Shown: positions 21,841 to 34,500, numbered from the stretch's first letter. The stretch is 64,000 nucleotides of DNA from Crotalaria pallida (GCA_037953625.1 CM075649.1:102243290-102307289); one strand, 5' to 3'. Notes: a model not told the origin generated them from the letters alone. Program-made: numbers and translations.

Positions 21841-23192
21841 GTAAGGAGTGAGTGTTACCTCTACTTGAGTTTGGGTTTCTAGGGTGTTCATAAAGGGTAC
21901 TAAGAGTGGGTACTAGATTAGGGAATGGACATAGGTTAATGTTAGAAGAGAAATGGTAAAAAGGGTAAAAGGGGAATTAATGAATGAACTAGAAACATGG
22001 ATTTTAGGTGAAGATGGAATATCACTTTTGATTACATGCTATATTTCATATGCTGCATTTTATATGATGGATTAACTAAATGTTTTGTTCATGTGGTTGT
22101 TGAGGTATAAGTGTTTATGATGCTTTGATATTTGGTATTTGTATCTGTGGCCGAGCCGAGAGAGGGTGAGAATGGAGAATGAGAAGAATGGTAACCAGGG
22201 TGGATCGAAAAGACAAACTAATAAGTTATTTAATGAGATAGGTAGATGAGATAGATAATAGGGATAAGGGAAATCGGAAATGGGTAAAGGGTTGAGCCGA
22301 GATAGGTCAAGCTAAGTAAATAATGAGATTAATGCAAAGAGGATTAAATGAAAGAGGTGAACTGAGGTGGGCCTAACTAAAAGTAATGGTTAATAAGATA
22401 AGGGGAATTAAAGAGAAATGGTTGTGTGGTCGGGTCATAGCAGACGCGTACTGGGTGCGTGCATTGATAGCGTAAGCCGAGCATTGTGGTGCTCGCAGCT
22501 GTAAGTCGAGCATTGTGGTGCTCGCAGTTATGACACAAGGTTCCGAGAACGGAATCGGTGGGATGTGTTCCTGGTCATAGCAGACGCGTACTGGGTGCGT
22601 GCATTGATCGCGTAAGCCGAGCATTGTGGTGCTCGCAGCTGTAAGTCGAGTATTGTAGTACTCGCAGTTATGGACACTCCTTACTCCATAGAATGATCGG
22701 TTGTAGTGTTCCTGGTTATAGCAGACGCGTACTGGGTGCGTGCATTGATCGCGTAAGCCGAGCATTGTGGTGCTCGCAGCTGTAAGCCGAGTATTGTGGT
22801 ACTCGCAGTTATGGACACTCCAATATCGGACTTAAATGGTGTAAGACATGCACTGGGTGTATGCATCCGAGAAGAGTAAAAGATTGTAAATTATGTGAAA
22901 GTGAAATATTGAGTAGTGAACCTGAGATAGAGATGGTAATCCGAGACACGAGAGGATAAACCGAGGTATAGCGAGCAATGAGTTAACTGGTTTATGATGT
23001 GAGCCGAGCTAGAGGAGGATGTGGGTATGCGAACCGAGCTAAATGTTGATATATGCATGAGATATATGGGTTTGATTACTTGTGATTTATTTGCTATTTG
23101 ACTACTTGTGTTTGGCTTGGTAGTTCGGTATGTCATTCTAGAAACTGCTTATTTAAGTTCTGTGTAATGCTCACCTCCTTACCATTTTTCAG
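21841..23192 (+). other. Predicted LTR-internal intron (LTR1)
   Basis: Donor TTTGAG|GTAAGG and acceptor ATTTTTCAG|GT, 1352 bp. The same sites are kept in LTR2 (28977-30329). The donor alone is kept in LTR3a. The intron encloses the hairpin repeat. Confidence 0.6.
22433..22852 (+). repeat. Three-unit 140-bp tandem repeat carrying hairpin pairs (LTR1)
   Basis: The phrase cagacgcgtactgggtgcgt recurs at 22441, 22581 and 22722. Each unit carries two 18-nt hairpins, CGAGCA(TTGTGG)TGCTCG or CGAGTA(TTGTGG)TACTCG. The C-G to T-A change occurs on both sides of the stem together, keeping the pairing. LTR2 (about 29572-29990) and LTR3b (about 37987-38410) have the same array. Confidence 0.9.
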
Positions 23193-23525
23193 GTACTGAG
23201 CCCGAGCAGACGCAGTCCCCGGCCGAGCAGGATCACTCTCCCTCACAGGGAGAGTAAGTTATTTAGAGTCAGATAGGTGGATGGGTCTCGGCCAGTTGGG
23301 CCGAGCTAAAACACTGATTGTATTTTGAATAGCCGAACTGAATGTACTTAAACTTATACTTTATGAATTTGATGTCTTTAAGTCTTCCGCTTTATTAACT
23401 CTGATGTTTTTGTTATTAATGAAAGGAAATATTATTTTGGCAAATATCATATCCATCTTAAAAGAAATTTTAAATCCTAATTTTGGGGTAATTAAGGGTA
23501 ATTATTTCATAGGGTGTTACATTTT

Positions 23526-23538
23526 TGGTATCAGAGCA
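23526..23538 (+). promoter_or_regulatory. Primer-binding site (initiator Met-tRNA), A
   Basis: TGGTATCAGAGCA, four bases after LTR1. Confidence 0.95.
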
Positions 23539-23721
23539 GTTTCTCCTCGGCCTATTGGAGTTGCAAAGGACTCCAGTGGTTACTCACCAAGAGAGTGACA
23601 AATAAGTAAAGTCTAGAAGTCTAAGTTAGACAATAGAACTCATAGGTATATATGTTTATATAAATATATATTTACTTGATTATTTGGAAGTTAATTGGCT
23701 TTCTCTCCATGACCGAGCAGC

Positions 23722-24752
23722 ATGGCTGGGAGACGAGCTGATAACGACCGAATTGCTGCTGTGTTGGAAACTCTGGTTCAACTACAGCAGAACCAAGCGC
23801 AGGCTCAGAAGAATCAGGCTGAGAACCTCGCTCAAAACATCGCCGCAGCTGCAGCAGCTGCAGCTGCAGCCCTTCAGCCCCAACCTCCGGCTCCGGTCGA
23901 GATAGACTGGATGAGCCGATTTCGGAAGAACGAACCACCTAGGTTCGAAGGAGGATATAATCCAGATGGAGCTCATAGATGGCTCCAGGATATTGAGAAG
24001 ATTTTCCGATCTCTGCAACCTCCCTATGAGTACAGGGTGAGGTTGGCTGAGTTTGTGCTGGCTAGTGAAGCCGAGCACTGGTGGGATCAATAGAGCCGAG
24101 GATTGGAAGCGGCTAATGAGGTCATCACTTGGGATTTGTTCCGAGCTCGCTTCCTCGGAAATTACTTTCCCGAGGATGTCAGGAGAGAGAAGGAGCTCGC
24201 TTTTCTCAAGCTGGAACAGAGAAACTTGAGCGTTGGGGAATATGCCGCTCAGTTCGAGGATTTGATCCGTTATTCAGGAAGCTACCGAGATGCTGATGAG
24301 CGTACCAAGTGCATCAAGTTCGAGTCTGGTCTCCGTGACGACATTCGGCTCGCATTCGAATATCAGAACGTGGCCAATCTCTCCAACTGGTGAGCATGGC
24401 TAGCACATATGAGAAAGGGCTTAAGAGAAAAGCTGACGGAAAGAGGAGCAAGTCAGCACAGAAAGGAGTGGGTCCGATCAGAGGAAAAGGAGTTGTCCAG
24501 AGATCTTCCCCATATGTGAATCCGAACTCCCGAATGTCAACAGCTCCGAGGAGTAGTGGTCAAATGGTGGCTGTTCCTGGCCCGTATCCGATATGCCAAC
24601 ATTGCGGAAGGAAGCACCGTGGGGAATGCTGGAATCTGGATCCGAGCAAAACCAGAGGATCCTGTTTCCGATGTGGCAAGCCTGGCCATTTTGCAGCTCG
24701 GTGTACCGAGAATATTGTGAAGGAAGAGGTCTATGTGACCAAGGCTCATTAG
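23722..24752 (+). pseudogene. gag: A gag, broken
   Basis: Structural polyprotein of a Tekay-type chromovirus. ATGGCTGGG at 23722 is the same start as in B. A Gln-rich N-terminus and a 10-Ala run are followed by a capsid domain (PPRFEGGYNPDG, AEHWW, YFPEDVRREKELAF, SVGEYAAQFEDL) and a nucleocapsid knuckle CFRCGKPGHFAARC near 24663-24704. Lesions: TAG at 24091-24093 where B has CAG; a one-base frame change near 24385 (shared with B) that separates capsid from nucleocapsid; and TAG at 24750-24752 where B has CAG. It cannot yield full-length Gag without recoding. Confidence 0.9.
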
Positions 24753-24770
24753 ACTGGTATTAACCGACCT

Positions 24771-27700
24771 ATGCAGAGAGGCAAAGTTTACACTATGGAT
24801 GGAGAAGAAGTGACTGATGCTGACGAACTGATCCGAGGTACTTGTCAAGTAAACAGTATTCCTTGTGCCGTACTATTTGACTGTGGAGCCACACATTCTT
24901 TCATTTCCCTTGACTGTATGAATAGACTGAAACTATCCCCAGTAGAAATGCCTTACAAACTATCCATTTCTACCCCAACCAATTCTTCTGTAATCACTTC
25001 TAAAATGTGTCTAGAGTGTCCTATCCAAGTATTAGGCAAAGAATTTAAAGTCAATTTGATTTGTCTACCCTTTACCAAGCTAGATATTATCCTTGGCATG
25101 GACTGGATGTCTCAACACCGTGTCTTACTCGATTGCCGAGAAAAGACCGTAATCTTTAGTGGCCCGTCTGTTGCGAAGTTAGAGACAACAGAGGAACCGA
25201 CCTTAGACCAAATTCCTGTGGTCGGAGAATTCCCTGAGGTTTTCTCGGACGAAATGCCTGGCTTACCGCCGAATAGAGAAGTAGAGTTCAGTATAGACCT
25301 CCTTCCGGGAACTGGCCCGATCTCAATTGCTCCGTACAGAATGGCACCTCCCGAGCTAGAAGAGCTTAAGAAACAGCTAGAAGAACTTTTGGCCAGAAAA
25401 CTAATCCAACCAAGCGTCTCACCTTGGGGAGCTCCATTTCTATTTGTTAAAAAGAAAGATGGTAGCCTCAGAATGTGCACTGATTATCGGAAGCTCAACG
25501 CGGTAACAGTGAAGAACAAATATCCCCTCCCTCGGATTGACGATTTATTGGACCAACTCAAGGGAGCGTCAGTGTTCTCAAAGATAGACCTTCGATCTGG
25601 ATATCACCAGATCCGAGTCCGAGAAGAAGACATTCCGAAGACAGCCTTCCGAACAAGGTATGGGCATTTTGAGTACGTGGTTATGCCCTTCGGACTTACC
25701 AACGCCCCTGCTATCTTTATGGACTACATCAATAGGATTTTTCGACCTTACCTGGACTCGTTTGTGATAGTCTTCATTGACGATATCCTCATCTACTACC
25801 AAAGTCCGAGTGAACACGAGCAGCATCTGAGGACGGTGTTGCAGGTTTTGAAGGATAAGAATCTCTACGCTAAACTCTCTAAGTGCAGTTTTTGGCTCAA
25901 CGAGGTTCATTTCCTTGGACATGTGATATCCGAGCAAGGTGTAGCAGTTGATCCCTCCAAGGTGGAAGCGGTGCTCAAGTGGGAGAGACCGAACTCGGTG
26001 ACGGAGATTAGGAGTTTCCTCGGGCTTGCTGGATACTATAGGAGATTCATTGAAGGATTCTCTAAACTAGCTCTACCGTTGACCTTGTTAACCAGAAAGG
26101 ATGCATCCTACCAGTGGTCTGAAATGTGCGAGCAGAGCTTTCAAGAGCTAAAGAAAAGGTTGACGAGCTCGCCCGTGTTGATTTTACCCGATCCGACCAA
26201 AGTCTTTGACGTATTTTGCGACGCCTCGAAGCAGGACCTCGGCTGTGTGTTGATGCAGCAGGGAAAAGTGGTGGCTTATGCTTCTCGGCAACTTCGGCAA
26301 CACGAGCAGAATTACCCTACGCATGATCTCGAATTGGCAGCAGTAGTGTTCGCCCTTAAGATTTGGAGACATTACCTGTATGGCACGAAGTTTGAAGTGT
26401 TCAGTGACCACAAGAGTCTCGGCTACCTGTTCGACCAGAAGGAACCGAATATGAGGCAGCGCAGATGGGTGGAATTTTTGAAAGACTACGATTTCAACCT
26501 GCACTACCATCCCGGAAAAGCTAACGTGGTGGCCGACGCACTGAGCAGGAAAAGTCTTCATCTGAGCAACATGATGGTCCGAGAGATGCAGTTGATGCAG
26601 GAGTTCAGTGACCTTAACCTCGGCATACAGAAGAAGGAAAATAATGTGGTGCTGGAAATGTTGCAAGTAACAAATGAGTTTGTGGGTTTCATCAAGGAGA
26701 GACAGGCTGCCGACCTAGAACTCCAAAAGCTATTAGAAAGAGCCGGAGACAAGGATGAACCTGACTTCACTAAAGGACCTGATGGTCTTGTACGATTTCG
26801 AGGCAGAGTTTGCATTCCCATGGACTTTGAAGTCCGAAGAGAGTTAATGGAAGAAGCCCACAAGACGAAGATGAGTCTTCATCCAGGTGCCACAAAGATG
26901 TACCAAGATTTGAAGAGGTTATTTTGGTGGCCGAAGTTGAAGACCGACGTGGCCGATTATGTGTCTCGGTGCTTGACATGTCAGAAAGCCAAGATCGAGC
27001 ATCAGAAACCTGGAGGATTACTCAATTCCTTGGAGATTCCGCAATGGAAGTGGGATAGCATTTCGATGGACTTTGTATCAGGTCTACCAAAGACGAGATC
27101 AGGGCAGGAAGCCATTTGGGTTGTGGTGGACCGACTTACAAATTGTGCTCATTTCCTGCCGATCAGCATGAAGTACAGCCTGGAGAAGCTGACGCAACTG
27201 TACATAAAGGACATTGTTCGACTCCATGGTGTTCCGAGCAGCATAGTGTCGGACCGTGATCCTCGTTTCTTGTCTCGATTCTGGCAGAGTCTGCAAGAAG
27301 CCATGGGTACAAAGTTGAGGTTTAGCACTGCTTGTCATCCTCAAACTGACGGACAATCCGAGCGCACCATTCAGACTCTTGAGGACTTGCTGAGAACATG
27401 TGTGCTTGAACAGTCGGAAAGCTGGGAAACACTATTGCCGTTGGTCGAATTCACTTACAACAATAGCTTCCATTCAAGTATCGAAATGGCTCCTTTCGAA
27501 GCCTTGTATGGTCGGAAATGCCGAACGCTGCTATGTTGTTCCAGATAGGAGAAAACTTGTTAATTGGTCCTGACATTGTTCATGAGATGACCGAGAAGAT
27601 CCGAATGATACAAGGAAAGATGAAAGCAGCTTAGGATCGACAGAAGAGCTATGCCGACAAGAGAAGGAAACCCTTGAACTTCATCGAAGGAGATCATGTC

Positions 27701-28111
27701 TTTCTTCGGGTATCCCCTGTAACGGGTATCGGTCGAGCTATCAAATCGAAGAAGTTGACCCCTAGGTTTGTCGGACCATACCAGATATCGGAGAAGGTCG
27801 GACCAGTAGCCTACAAAGTTGCTCTACCTCCGCACTTGTCTAAGCTCCATGATGTGTTCCATGTCTCGCAACTTAGGAGGTACATTCATGACCCCTCGCA
27901 TGTGATAACAGTGGACGAACTGCCGCTAAAAGACAACCTGACCTTCGAAGTCCTATCAGTCCGAGTTGAGGACAAACAAGTCAGACGACTCAGAGGGAAG
28001 GAAATCTCTTTAGTCAAGGTCGTCTGGAATCGGAATGACGTGGAGGAAGCCACGTGGGAACTCGAGGACAAAATGAAGCAGTCTTATCCGCAACTGTTCA
28101 ATGCCGACTGA
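24771..28111 (+). pseudogene. pol: A pol (protease-RT-RNase H-integrase-chromodomain), broken
   Basis: The first 925 codons are open and cover the protease (LFDCGATHSF), RT (FIDDILIY), RNase H (FCDASK, DHKSL) and the integrase zinc and core domains. A one-base deletion near 27537, compared with B, shifts the frame and ends the ORF at 27548. The integrase C-terminus and chromodomain then continue in another frame, with TAG at 27632-27634 (CAG in B), to the final stop at 28111. Some conserved positions differ from B, for example KQDLG for KQGLG in RNase H and ACHPQ for AYHPQ in the integrase. A is therefore a dead copy, about 1% diverged from B by eye. Confidence 0.9.
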
Positions 28112-28147
28112 ATTTCGTGGACGAAATTCCTGTAAGTGGGAGAGGAA
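28112..28147 (+). promoter_or_regulatory. Pre-PPT hairpin and polypurine tract (A)
   Basis: AATTTCG(TGGA)CGAAATT, a perfect 7-bp stem, lies directly after the pol stop. It is followed by the purine run aagtgggagaggaa abutting LTR2. B has the same with one change (gtgagagaggaa). Confidence 0.85.
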
Positions 28148-30658
28148 TGTAACATCCCGAAAATTAATATTAAATAATATAACTTTAGTATATAAATATC
28201 TATATAAGGATAGGATTAAGCCTTAGAAATAGTACAAGGTTAGAAGGGTGGTATGAACATAGGCCGACCTAGGATGTGAGATTAAAGCCTCGGCCCGATC
28301 CCGGCCGAGCTAGATAGGATTGTGTGCATATGAACCGAGCTGGATGAGAATCAAACGCGGAACCTGTTGTCCAGTCCGGACTAGCCGACCTTAGCATACC
28401 TCACACTAGTATCCGAGATGGAAGCTCGGACTACTACGATTCCTGCATACCGAGCCGACGTATCCTAGCCGACGTACCCGAGCCGACACTTCCTAGTTTC
28501 TCCGTGCCAGCTCATTTTGAGCTGTTGATCCTTTGGTTTTCGTACCGTCCGTACGGTACTATCTTTCACTTTATGTCACTATCATTATTTTATGTCCCTT
28601 TCAATATACTATTCATGGCTTCCTCAAGAAGCCAATGAATCCTGCCCACACATTCTAGCTTCTCCAAGAAGCCAATGAATCTTAGCCACACAAATATTTC
28701 CCCTAAATGAATAAAAGAGAGTCAACATACACAACATAACATTTCTCATTTTTCATTCTTCTTCTCCCTACATCTCACTCTCTTTCTCCCTCACATATCT
28801 CCCTCCTCCTCTTCGTCCCCGTTTTAATCTGGAGTCCCTGGGCCACCGTGAAGTTCGTGTGTAGTGTGGCATAGTGGTGGCAGCAAGGAGGAAAAGGATT
28901 TAAAGGTTTGAAGCTCCAATATCAAGCAACAAGGAACCATTCTCAAACTCTCAACTCTTATCTCACACGGTTTGAGGTAAGGAGTGAGTGTTACCTCTAC
29001 TTGAGTTTGGGTTTCTAGGGAGTTCATAAAGGGTACTAAGAGTGGGTATTAGATTAGGGAATGGACATAGGTTAATGTTAGAAGAGAAATGGTAAAAAGG
29101 GTAAAAGGGGAATTAATGAATGAACTAGAAACATGGATTTTAGGTGAAGATGGAATATCACTTTTGATTACATGCTATATTTCATATGCTGCATTTTATA
29201 TGATGGATTGACTAAATGTTTTGTTCATGTGGTTGTTGAGGTATAAGTGTTTATGATGCTTTGATATTTGGTATTTGTATCTGTGGCCGAGCCGAGAGAG
29301 GGTGTGAATGGAGAATGAGAAGAATGGTAACCAGGGTGGATCGAAAAGACAAACTAATAAGTTATTTAATGAGATAGGTAGATGAGATAGATAATAGGGA
29401 TAAGGGAAATCGAAAATGGGTAAAGGGTTGAGCCGAGATAGGTCGAGCTAAGTAAATAATGAGATTAATGCAAAGAGGAATAAATGAAAGAGGTGAACTG
29501 AGGTGGGCCGAACTAAAAGTAATGGTTAATAAGATAAGGGGAATTAAAGAGAAATAATTGTGTGGTCGGGTCATAGCAGACGCGTACTGGGTGCGTGCAT
29601 TGATCGCGTAAGCCGAGCATTGTGGTGCTCGCAGCTGTAAGTCGAGCATTGTGGTGCTCGCAGTTATGACTCACAAGGTTCCGAGAACGGAATCGGTGGG
29701 ATGTGTTCCTGGTCATAGCAGACGCGTACTGGGTGCGTGCATTGATCGCGTAAGTCGAGCATTGTGGTGCTCGCAGCTGTAAGTCAAGTATTGTGGTACT
29801 CGCAGTTATGGACACTCCTTACTCCATAGAATGATCGGTGGTAGTGTTCCTGGTCATAGCAGACGCGTACTGGGTGCTTGCATTGATCGCGTAAGCCGAG
29901 CATTGTGGTGCTCGCAGCTGTAAGCCGAGTATTGTGGTACTCGCAGTTATGGCCACTCCAATATCCGACTTAAATGGTGTAAGACATGCACTAGGTGTAT
30001 GCATCCGAGAAGAGCAAAAGATTGTAAATTATGTGAAAGTGAAATATTGAGTAGTGAACCCGAGATAGAGATGGTAATCCGAGACACGAGAGGATAAACC
30101 GAGGTATAGCGAGCAATGAGTTAACTGGTTTATGATGTGAGCCGAGCTAGACGAGGATGTGGGTATGCGAACCGAGCTAAATGTGGATATATGCATGAGA
30201 TATATGGGTTTGATTACGTGTATTTATTTGCTATTTGACTACTTGTGTTTGGCTTGGTAGTTCGGTATGTCATTCTAGAAACTGCTTATTTAAGTTCTGT
30301 GTAATGCCCACCTCCTTACCATTTTTCAGGTACTGAGCCCGAGCAGACGCAGTCCCCGGCCGAGCATGATCACTCTCCCTCACAGGGAGAGTAAGTTATT
30401 TAGAGTCAGATAGGTGGATGGATCTCGGCCAGTTGGGCCGAGCTAAAACACTGATTGTATTTTGAATAACCGAACTGAATGTACTTAAACTTATACTTTA
30501 TGAATTTGATGTCTTTAAGTCTTCCGCTTTATTAACTCTGATGTTTTTGTTATTAATGAAAGGAAATATTATTTTGGCAAATATCATATCCATCTTAAAA
30601 GAAATTTTAAATCCTAATTTTGGGGTAATTAAGGGTAATTATTTCATAGGGTGTTACA
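28148..30658 (+). mobile_element. LTR2: shared middle LTR of tandem A/B
   Basis: A 2511-bp LTR that serves both as 3' LTR of A (preceded by its polypurine tract) and 5' LTR of B (followed by a PBS). It has private changes against LTR1 and LTR3a, for example TATATAAGG for TATTTAAGG and an altered base in gattcctgcat. LTR1 and LTR3a resemble each other more than either resembles LTR2. Confidence 0.9.
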
Positions 30659-30662
30659 TTTT

Positions 30663-30675
30663 TGGTATCAGAGCA
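30663..30675 (+). promoter_or_regulatory. Primer-binding site (initiator Met-tRNA), B
   Basis: TGGTATCAGAGCA, four bases after LTR2. Confidence 0.95.
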
Positions 30676-30858
30676 GTTTCTCCTCGGCCTATTGGAGTTG
30701 CAAAGGACTCCAGTGGTTACTCACCAAGAGAGTGACAAATAAGTAAAGTCTAGAAGTCTAAGTTAGACAATAGAACTCATAGGTATATATGTTTATATAA
30801 ATATATATTTACTTGATTATTTGGAAGTTAATTGGCTTTCTCTCCATGACCGAGCAGC

Positions 30859-31526
30859 ATGGCTGGGAGACGAGCTGATAACGACCGAATTGCTGCTGTG
30901 TTGGAAACTCTGGTTCAACTACAGCAGAACCAAGCGCAGGCTCAGAAGAATCAGGCTGAGAACCTCGCTCAAAACATCGCCGCAGCCGCAGCAGCTGCAG
31001 CTGCAGCCCTTCAGCCCCAACCTCCGGCTCCGGTCGAGATAGACTGGATGAGCCGATTTCGGAAGAACGAACCACCTAGGTTCGAAGGAGGATATAATCC
31101 AGATGGAGCTCAGAGATGGCTCCAGGATATTGAGAAGATTTTCCGATCTCTGCAACCTCCCTATGAGTACAGGGTGAGGTTGGCTGAGTTTGTGCTGGCT
31201 AGTGAAGCCGAGCATTGGTGGCATCAACAGAGCCGAGGACTGGAAGCGGCTAATGAGGTCATCACTTGGGATTTGTTCCAAGCTCGCTTCCTCGGAAAGT
31301 ACTTTCCCGAGGATGTCAGGAGAGAGAAGGAGCTCGCTTTTCTCAAGCTGGAACAGAGAAACTTGAGCGTTGGGGAATATGCCGCTCAGTTCGAGGATTT
31401 GATCCGTTATTCAGGAAGCTACCGAGATGCTGATTAGCGTACCAAGTGCATCAAGTTCGAGTCTGGTCTCCGTGACGACATTCGGCTCGCATTCGAATAT
31501 CAGAACGTGGCCAATCTCTCCAACTG
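30859..31526 (+). pseudogene. gag: B gag capsid region, one stop and one frame change
   Basis: The start and domain order are those of A. The frame is open for 192 codons through the capsid domain. TAG at 31435-31437 replaces the GAG of A. The frame then continues to a TGA near 31528, after the same ...LSNW end as A, where the ORF carrying nucleocapsid and pol begins one base out of register. The A stop at 24091 is absent here (CAG). One lesion is thus private and one is shared with A. The nucleocapsid knuckle is encoded at the start of the following ORF. Confidence 0.88.
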
Positions 31527-34500
31527 GTGAGCATGGCTAGCACCTATGAGAAAGGGCTTAAGAGAAAAGCTGACGGAAAGAGGAGCAAGTCAGCACAGAA
31601 AGGAGTGGGTCCGATCAGAGGAAAAGGAGTTGTCCAGAGATCTGCCCCATATGTGAATCCGAACTCCCGAATGTCAACAGCTCCGAGGAGTAGTGGTCAA
31701 ATGGTGGCTGTTCCTGGCCCGTATCCGATATGCCAACATTGTGGAAGGCAGCACCGGGGGGAATGCTGGAATCTGGATCTGAGCAAAACCAGAGGATCCT
31801 GTTTCCAATGTGGCAAGCCTGGCCATTTTGCAGCTCGGTGTACCGAGAATATTGTGAAGGAAGAGGTCAATGTGACCAAGGCTCATCAGACTGGTATTAA
31901 CCGACCTATGCAGAGAGGCAAAGTTTACACTATGGATGGAGAAGAAGTGACTGATGCTGACGAACTGATCCGAGGTACTTGTCAAGTAAACAGTATTCCT
32001 TGTGCCGTACTATTTGACTGTGGAGCCACACATTCTTTCATTTCCCTTGACTGTATGAATAGACTGAAACTATCCCCAGTAGAAATGCCTTACAAACTAT
32101 CCATTTCTACCCCAACCAATTCTTCTGTAATCACTTCTAAAATGTGTCTAGAGTGTCCTATCCAAGTATTAGGCAAAGAATTTAAAGTCAATTTGATTTG
32201 TCTACCCTTAACCAAGCTAGATATTATCCTTGGCATGGACTGGATGTCTCAACTCCGTGTCTTACTCGATTGCCGAGAAAAGACCGTAATCTTTAGTGGC
32301 CCGTCTGTTGCGAAGTTAGAGATAATAGAGGAACCGACCTTAGACCAAATTCCTATGGTCGGAGAATTCCCTGAGGTTTTCTCGGACGAAATGCCTGGCT
32401 TACCGCCGAATAGAGAATTAGAGTTCAGTATAGACCTCCTTCCGGGAACTGGCCCGATCTCAATTGCTCCGTACAGAATGGCACCTCCCGAGCTACAAGA
32501 GCTTAAGAAACAGCTAGAAGTACTTTTGGCCAGAAAACTAATTCGACCAAGCGTCTCACCTTGGGGAGCTCCGATTCTATTTGTTAAAAAGAAAGATGGT
32601 AGCCTCAGAATGTGCACTGATTATCGGAAGCTCAACGCGGTAACAGTGAAGAACAAATATCCCCTCCCTCGGATTGACGATTTATTGGACCAACTCAAGG
32701 GAGCGTCAATGTTCTCAAAGATAGACCTTCGATCTGGATATCACCAGATCCGAGTCAGAGAAGAAGACATTCCGAAGACAGCCTTCCGAATAAGGTATGG
32801 GCATTTTGAGTACGTGGTTATGCCCTTCGGACTTACCAACGCCCCTGCTATCTTTATGGACTACATGAATAGGATTTTTCGACCTTACCTGGACTCGTTT
32901 GTGATAGTCTTCATTGACGATATCCTCATCTACTCCCGAAGTCCGAGTGAACACGAGCAGCATCTGAGGACGGTGTTGCAGGTTTTGAAGGATAAGAATC
33001 TCTACGCTAAACTCTCTAAGTGCAGTTTTTGGCTCAAAGAGGTTCATTTCCTTGGACATGTGATATCCGAGCAAGGTGTAGCAGTTGATCCCTCCAAGGT
33101 GGAAGCGGTGCTCAAGTGGGAGAGACCGAACTCGGTGACGGAGATTAGGAGTTTCCTCGGGCTTGCTGGATACTATAGGAGATTCATTGAAGGATTCTCT
33201 AAACTAGCTCTACCGTTGACCTTGTTAACCAGAAAGGATGCATCCTACCAGTGGTCTGAATTGTGCGAGCAGAGCTTTCAAGAGCTAAAGAAAAGGTTGA
33301 CGAGCTCGCCCGTGTTGATTTTACCCGATCCGACCAAAGTCTTTGACGTATTTTGCGACGCCTCGAAGCAGGGCCTCGGCTGTGTGTTGATGCAGCAGGG
33401 AAAAGTGGTGGCTTATGCTTCTCGGCAACTTCGGCAACACGAGCAGAATTACCCTACGCATGATCTCGAATTGGCAGCAGTAGTGTTCGCCCTTAAGATT
33501 TGGAGACATTACCTGTATGGCACGAAGTTTGAAGTGTTCAGTGACCACAAGAGTCTCGGCTACCTGTTCGACCAGAAGGAACCGAATATGAGGCAGCGCA
33601 GATGGGTGGAATTTTTGAAAGACTACGATTTCAACCTGCACTACCATCCCGGAAAAGCTAACGTGGTGGCCGACGCACTGAGCAGGAAAAGTCTTCATCT
33701 GAGCAACATGATGGTCCGAGAGATGCAGTTGATGCAGGAGTTCAGTGACCTTAACCTCGGCATACAGAAGAAGGAAAATAGTGTGGTGCTGGAAATGTTG
33801 CAAGTAACAAATGAGTTTGTGGGTTTCATCAAGGAGAGACAGGCTGCCGACCTAGAACTCCAAAAGCTATTAGAAAGAGCCGGAGACAAGGATGAACCTG
33901 ACTTCACTAAAGGACCTGATGGTCTTGTACGATTTCGAGGCAGAGTTTGCATTCCCATGGACTTTGAAGTCCGAAGAGAGTTAATGGAAGAAGCCCACAA
34001 GACGAAGATGAGTCTTCATCCAGGTGCCACAAAGATGTACCAAGATTTGAAGAGGTTATTTTGGTGGCCGAAGTTGAAGACCGACGTAGCCGATTATGTG
34101 TCTCGGTGCTTGACATGTCAGAAAGCCAAGATCGAGCATCAGAAACCTGGAGGATTACTAAAATCCTTGGAGATTCCGCAATGGAAGTGGGATAGCATTT
34201 CGATGGACTTTGTATCAGGTCTACCAAAGACGAGATCAGGGCAGGAAGCCATTTGGGTTGTGGTGGACCGACTTACAAAGTGTGCTCATTTCCTGCCGAT
34301 CAGCATGAAGTACAGCCTGGAGAAGCTGACGCAACTGTACATAAAGGACATTGTTCGACTCCATGGTGTTCCGAGCAGCATAGTGTCGGACCGTGATCCT
34401 CGTTTCTTGTCTCGATTCTGGCAGAGTCTGCAAGAAGCCATGGGTACAAAGTTGAGGTTTAGCACTGCTTATCATCCTCAAACTGACGGACAATCCGAGC

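Larger units (their letters stand above)
21013..23521 (+). mobile_element. LTR1: 5' LTR of tandem element A/B
   Basis: A 2509-bp LTR from TGTAACATCCC to GGGTGTTACA, inserted in X gag. It is nearly identical to LTR2 (28148-30658) and LTR3a (35286-36140). It holds a pyrimidine-rich leader (about 21600-21700), a predicted intron (21841-23192) and the 140-bp hairpin repeat (22433-22852). The five flanking bases on the left are CAAGT. No matching TSD occurs at the far end of the complex. Confidence 0.92.

Noticed and set aside
22373..22866. Minus-strand ORFs with repeated CTHPVRVCY peptides across the LTR repeats (also in LTR2 and LTR3b)
   Set aside because: They are read-through of the 140-bp tandem repeat. 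The peptide periodicity only mirrors the DNA repeat, and frames are broken in some copies.
23526..23538. tRNA gene fragment
   Set aside because: Only about 13 bases match the tRNA 3' end complement and the site lies next to the LTR, so it is a primer-binding site. No full tRNA gene was seen in the window.
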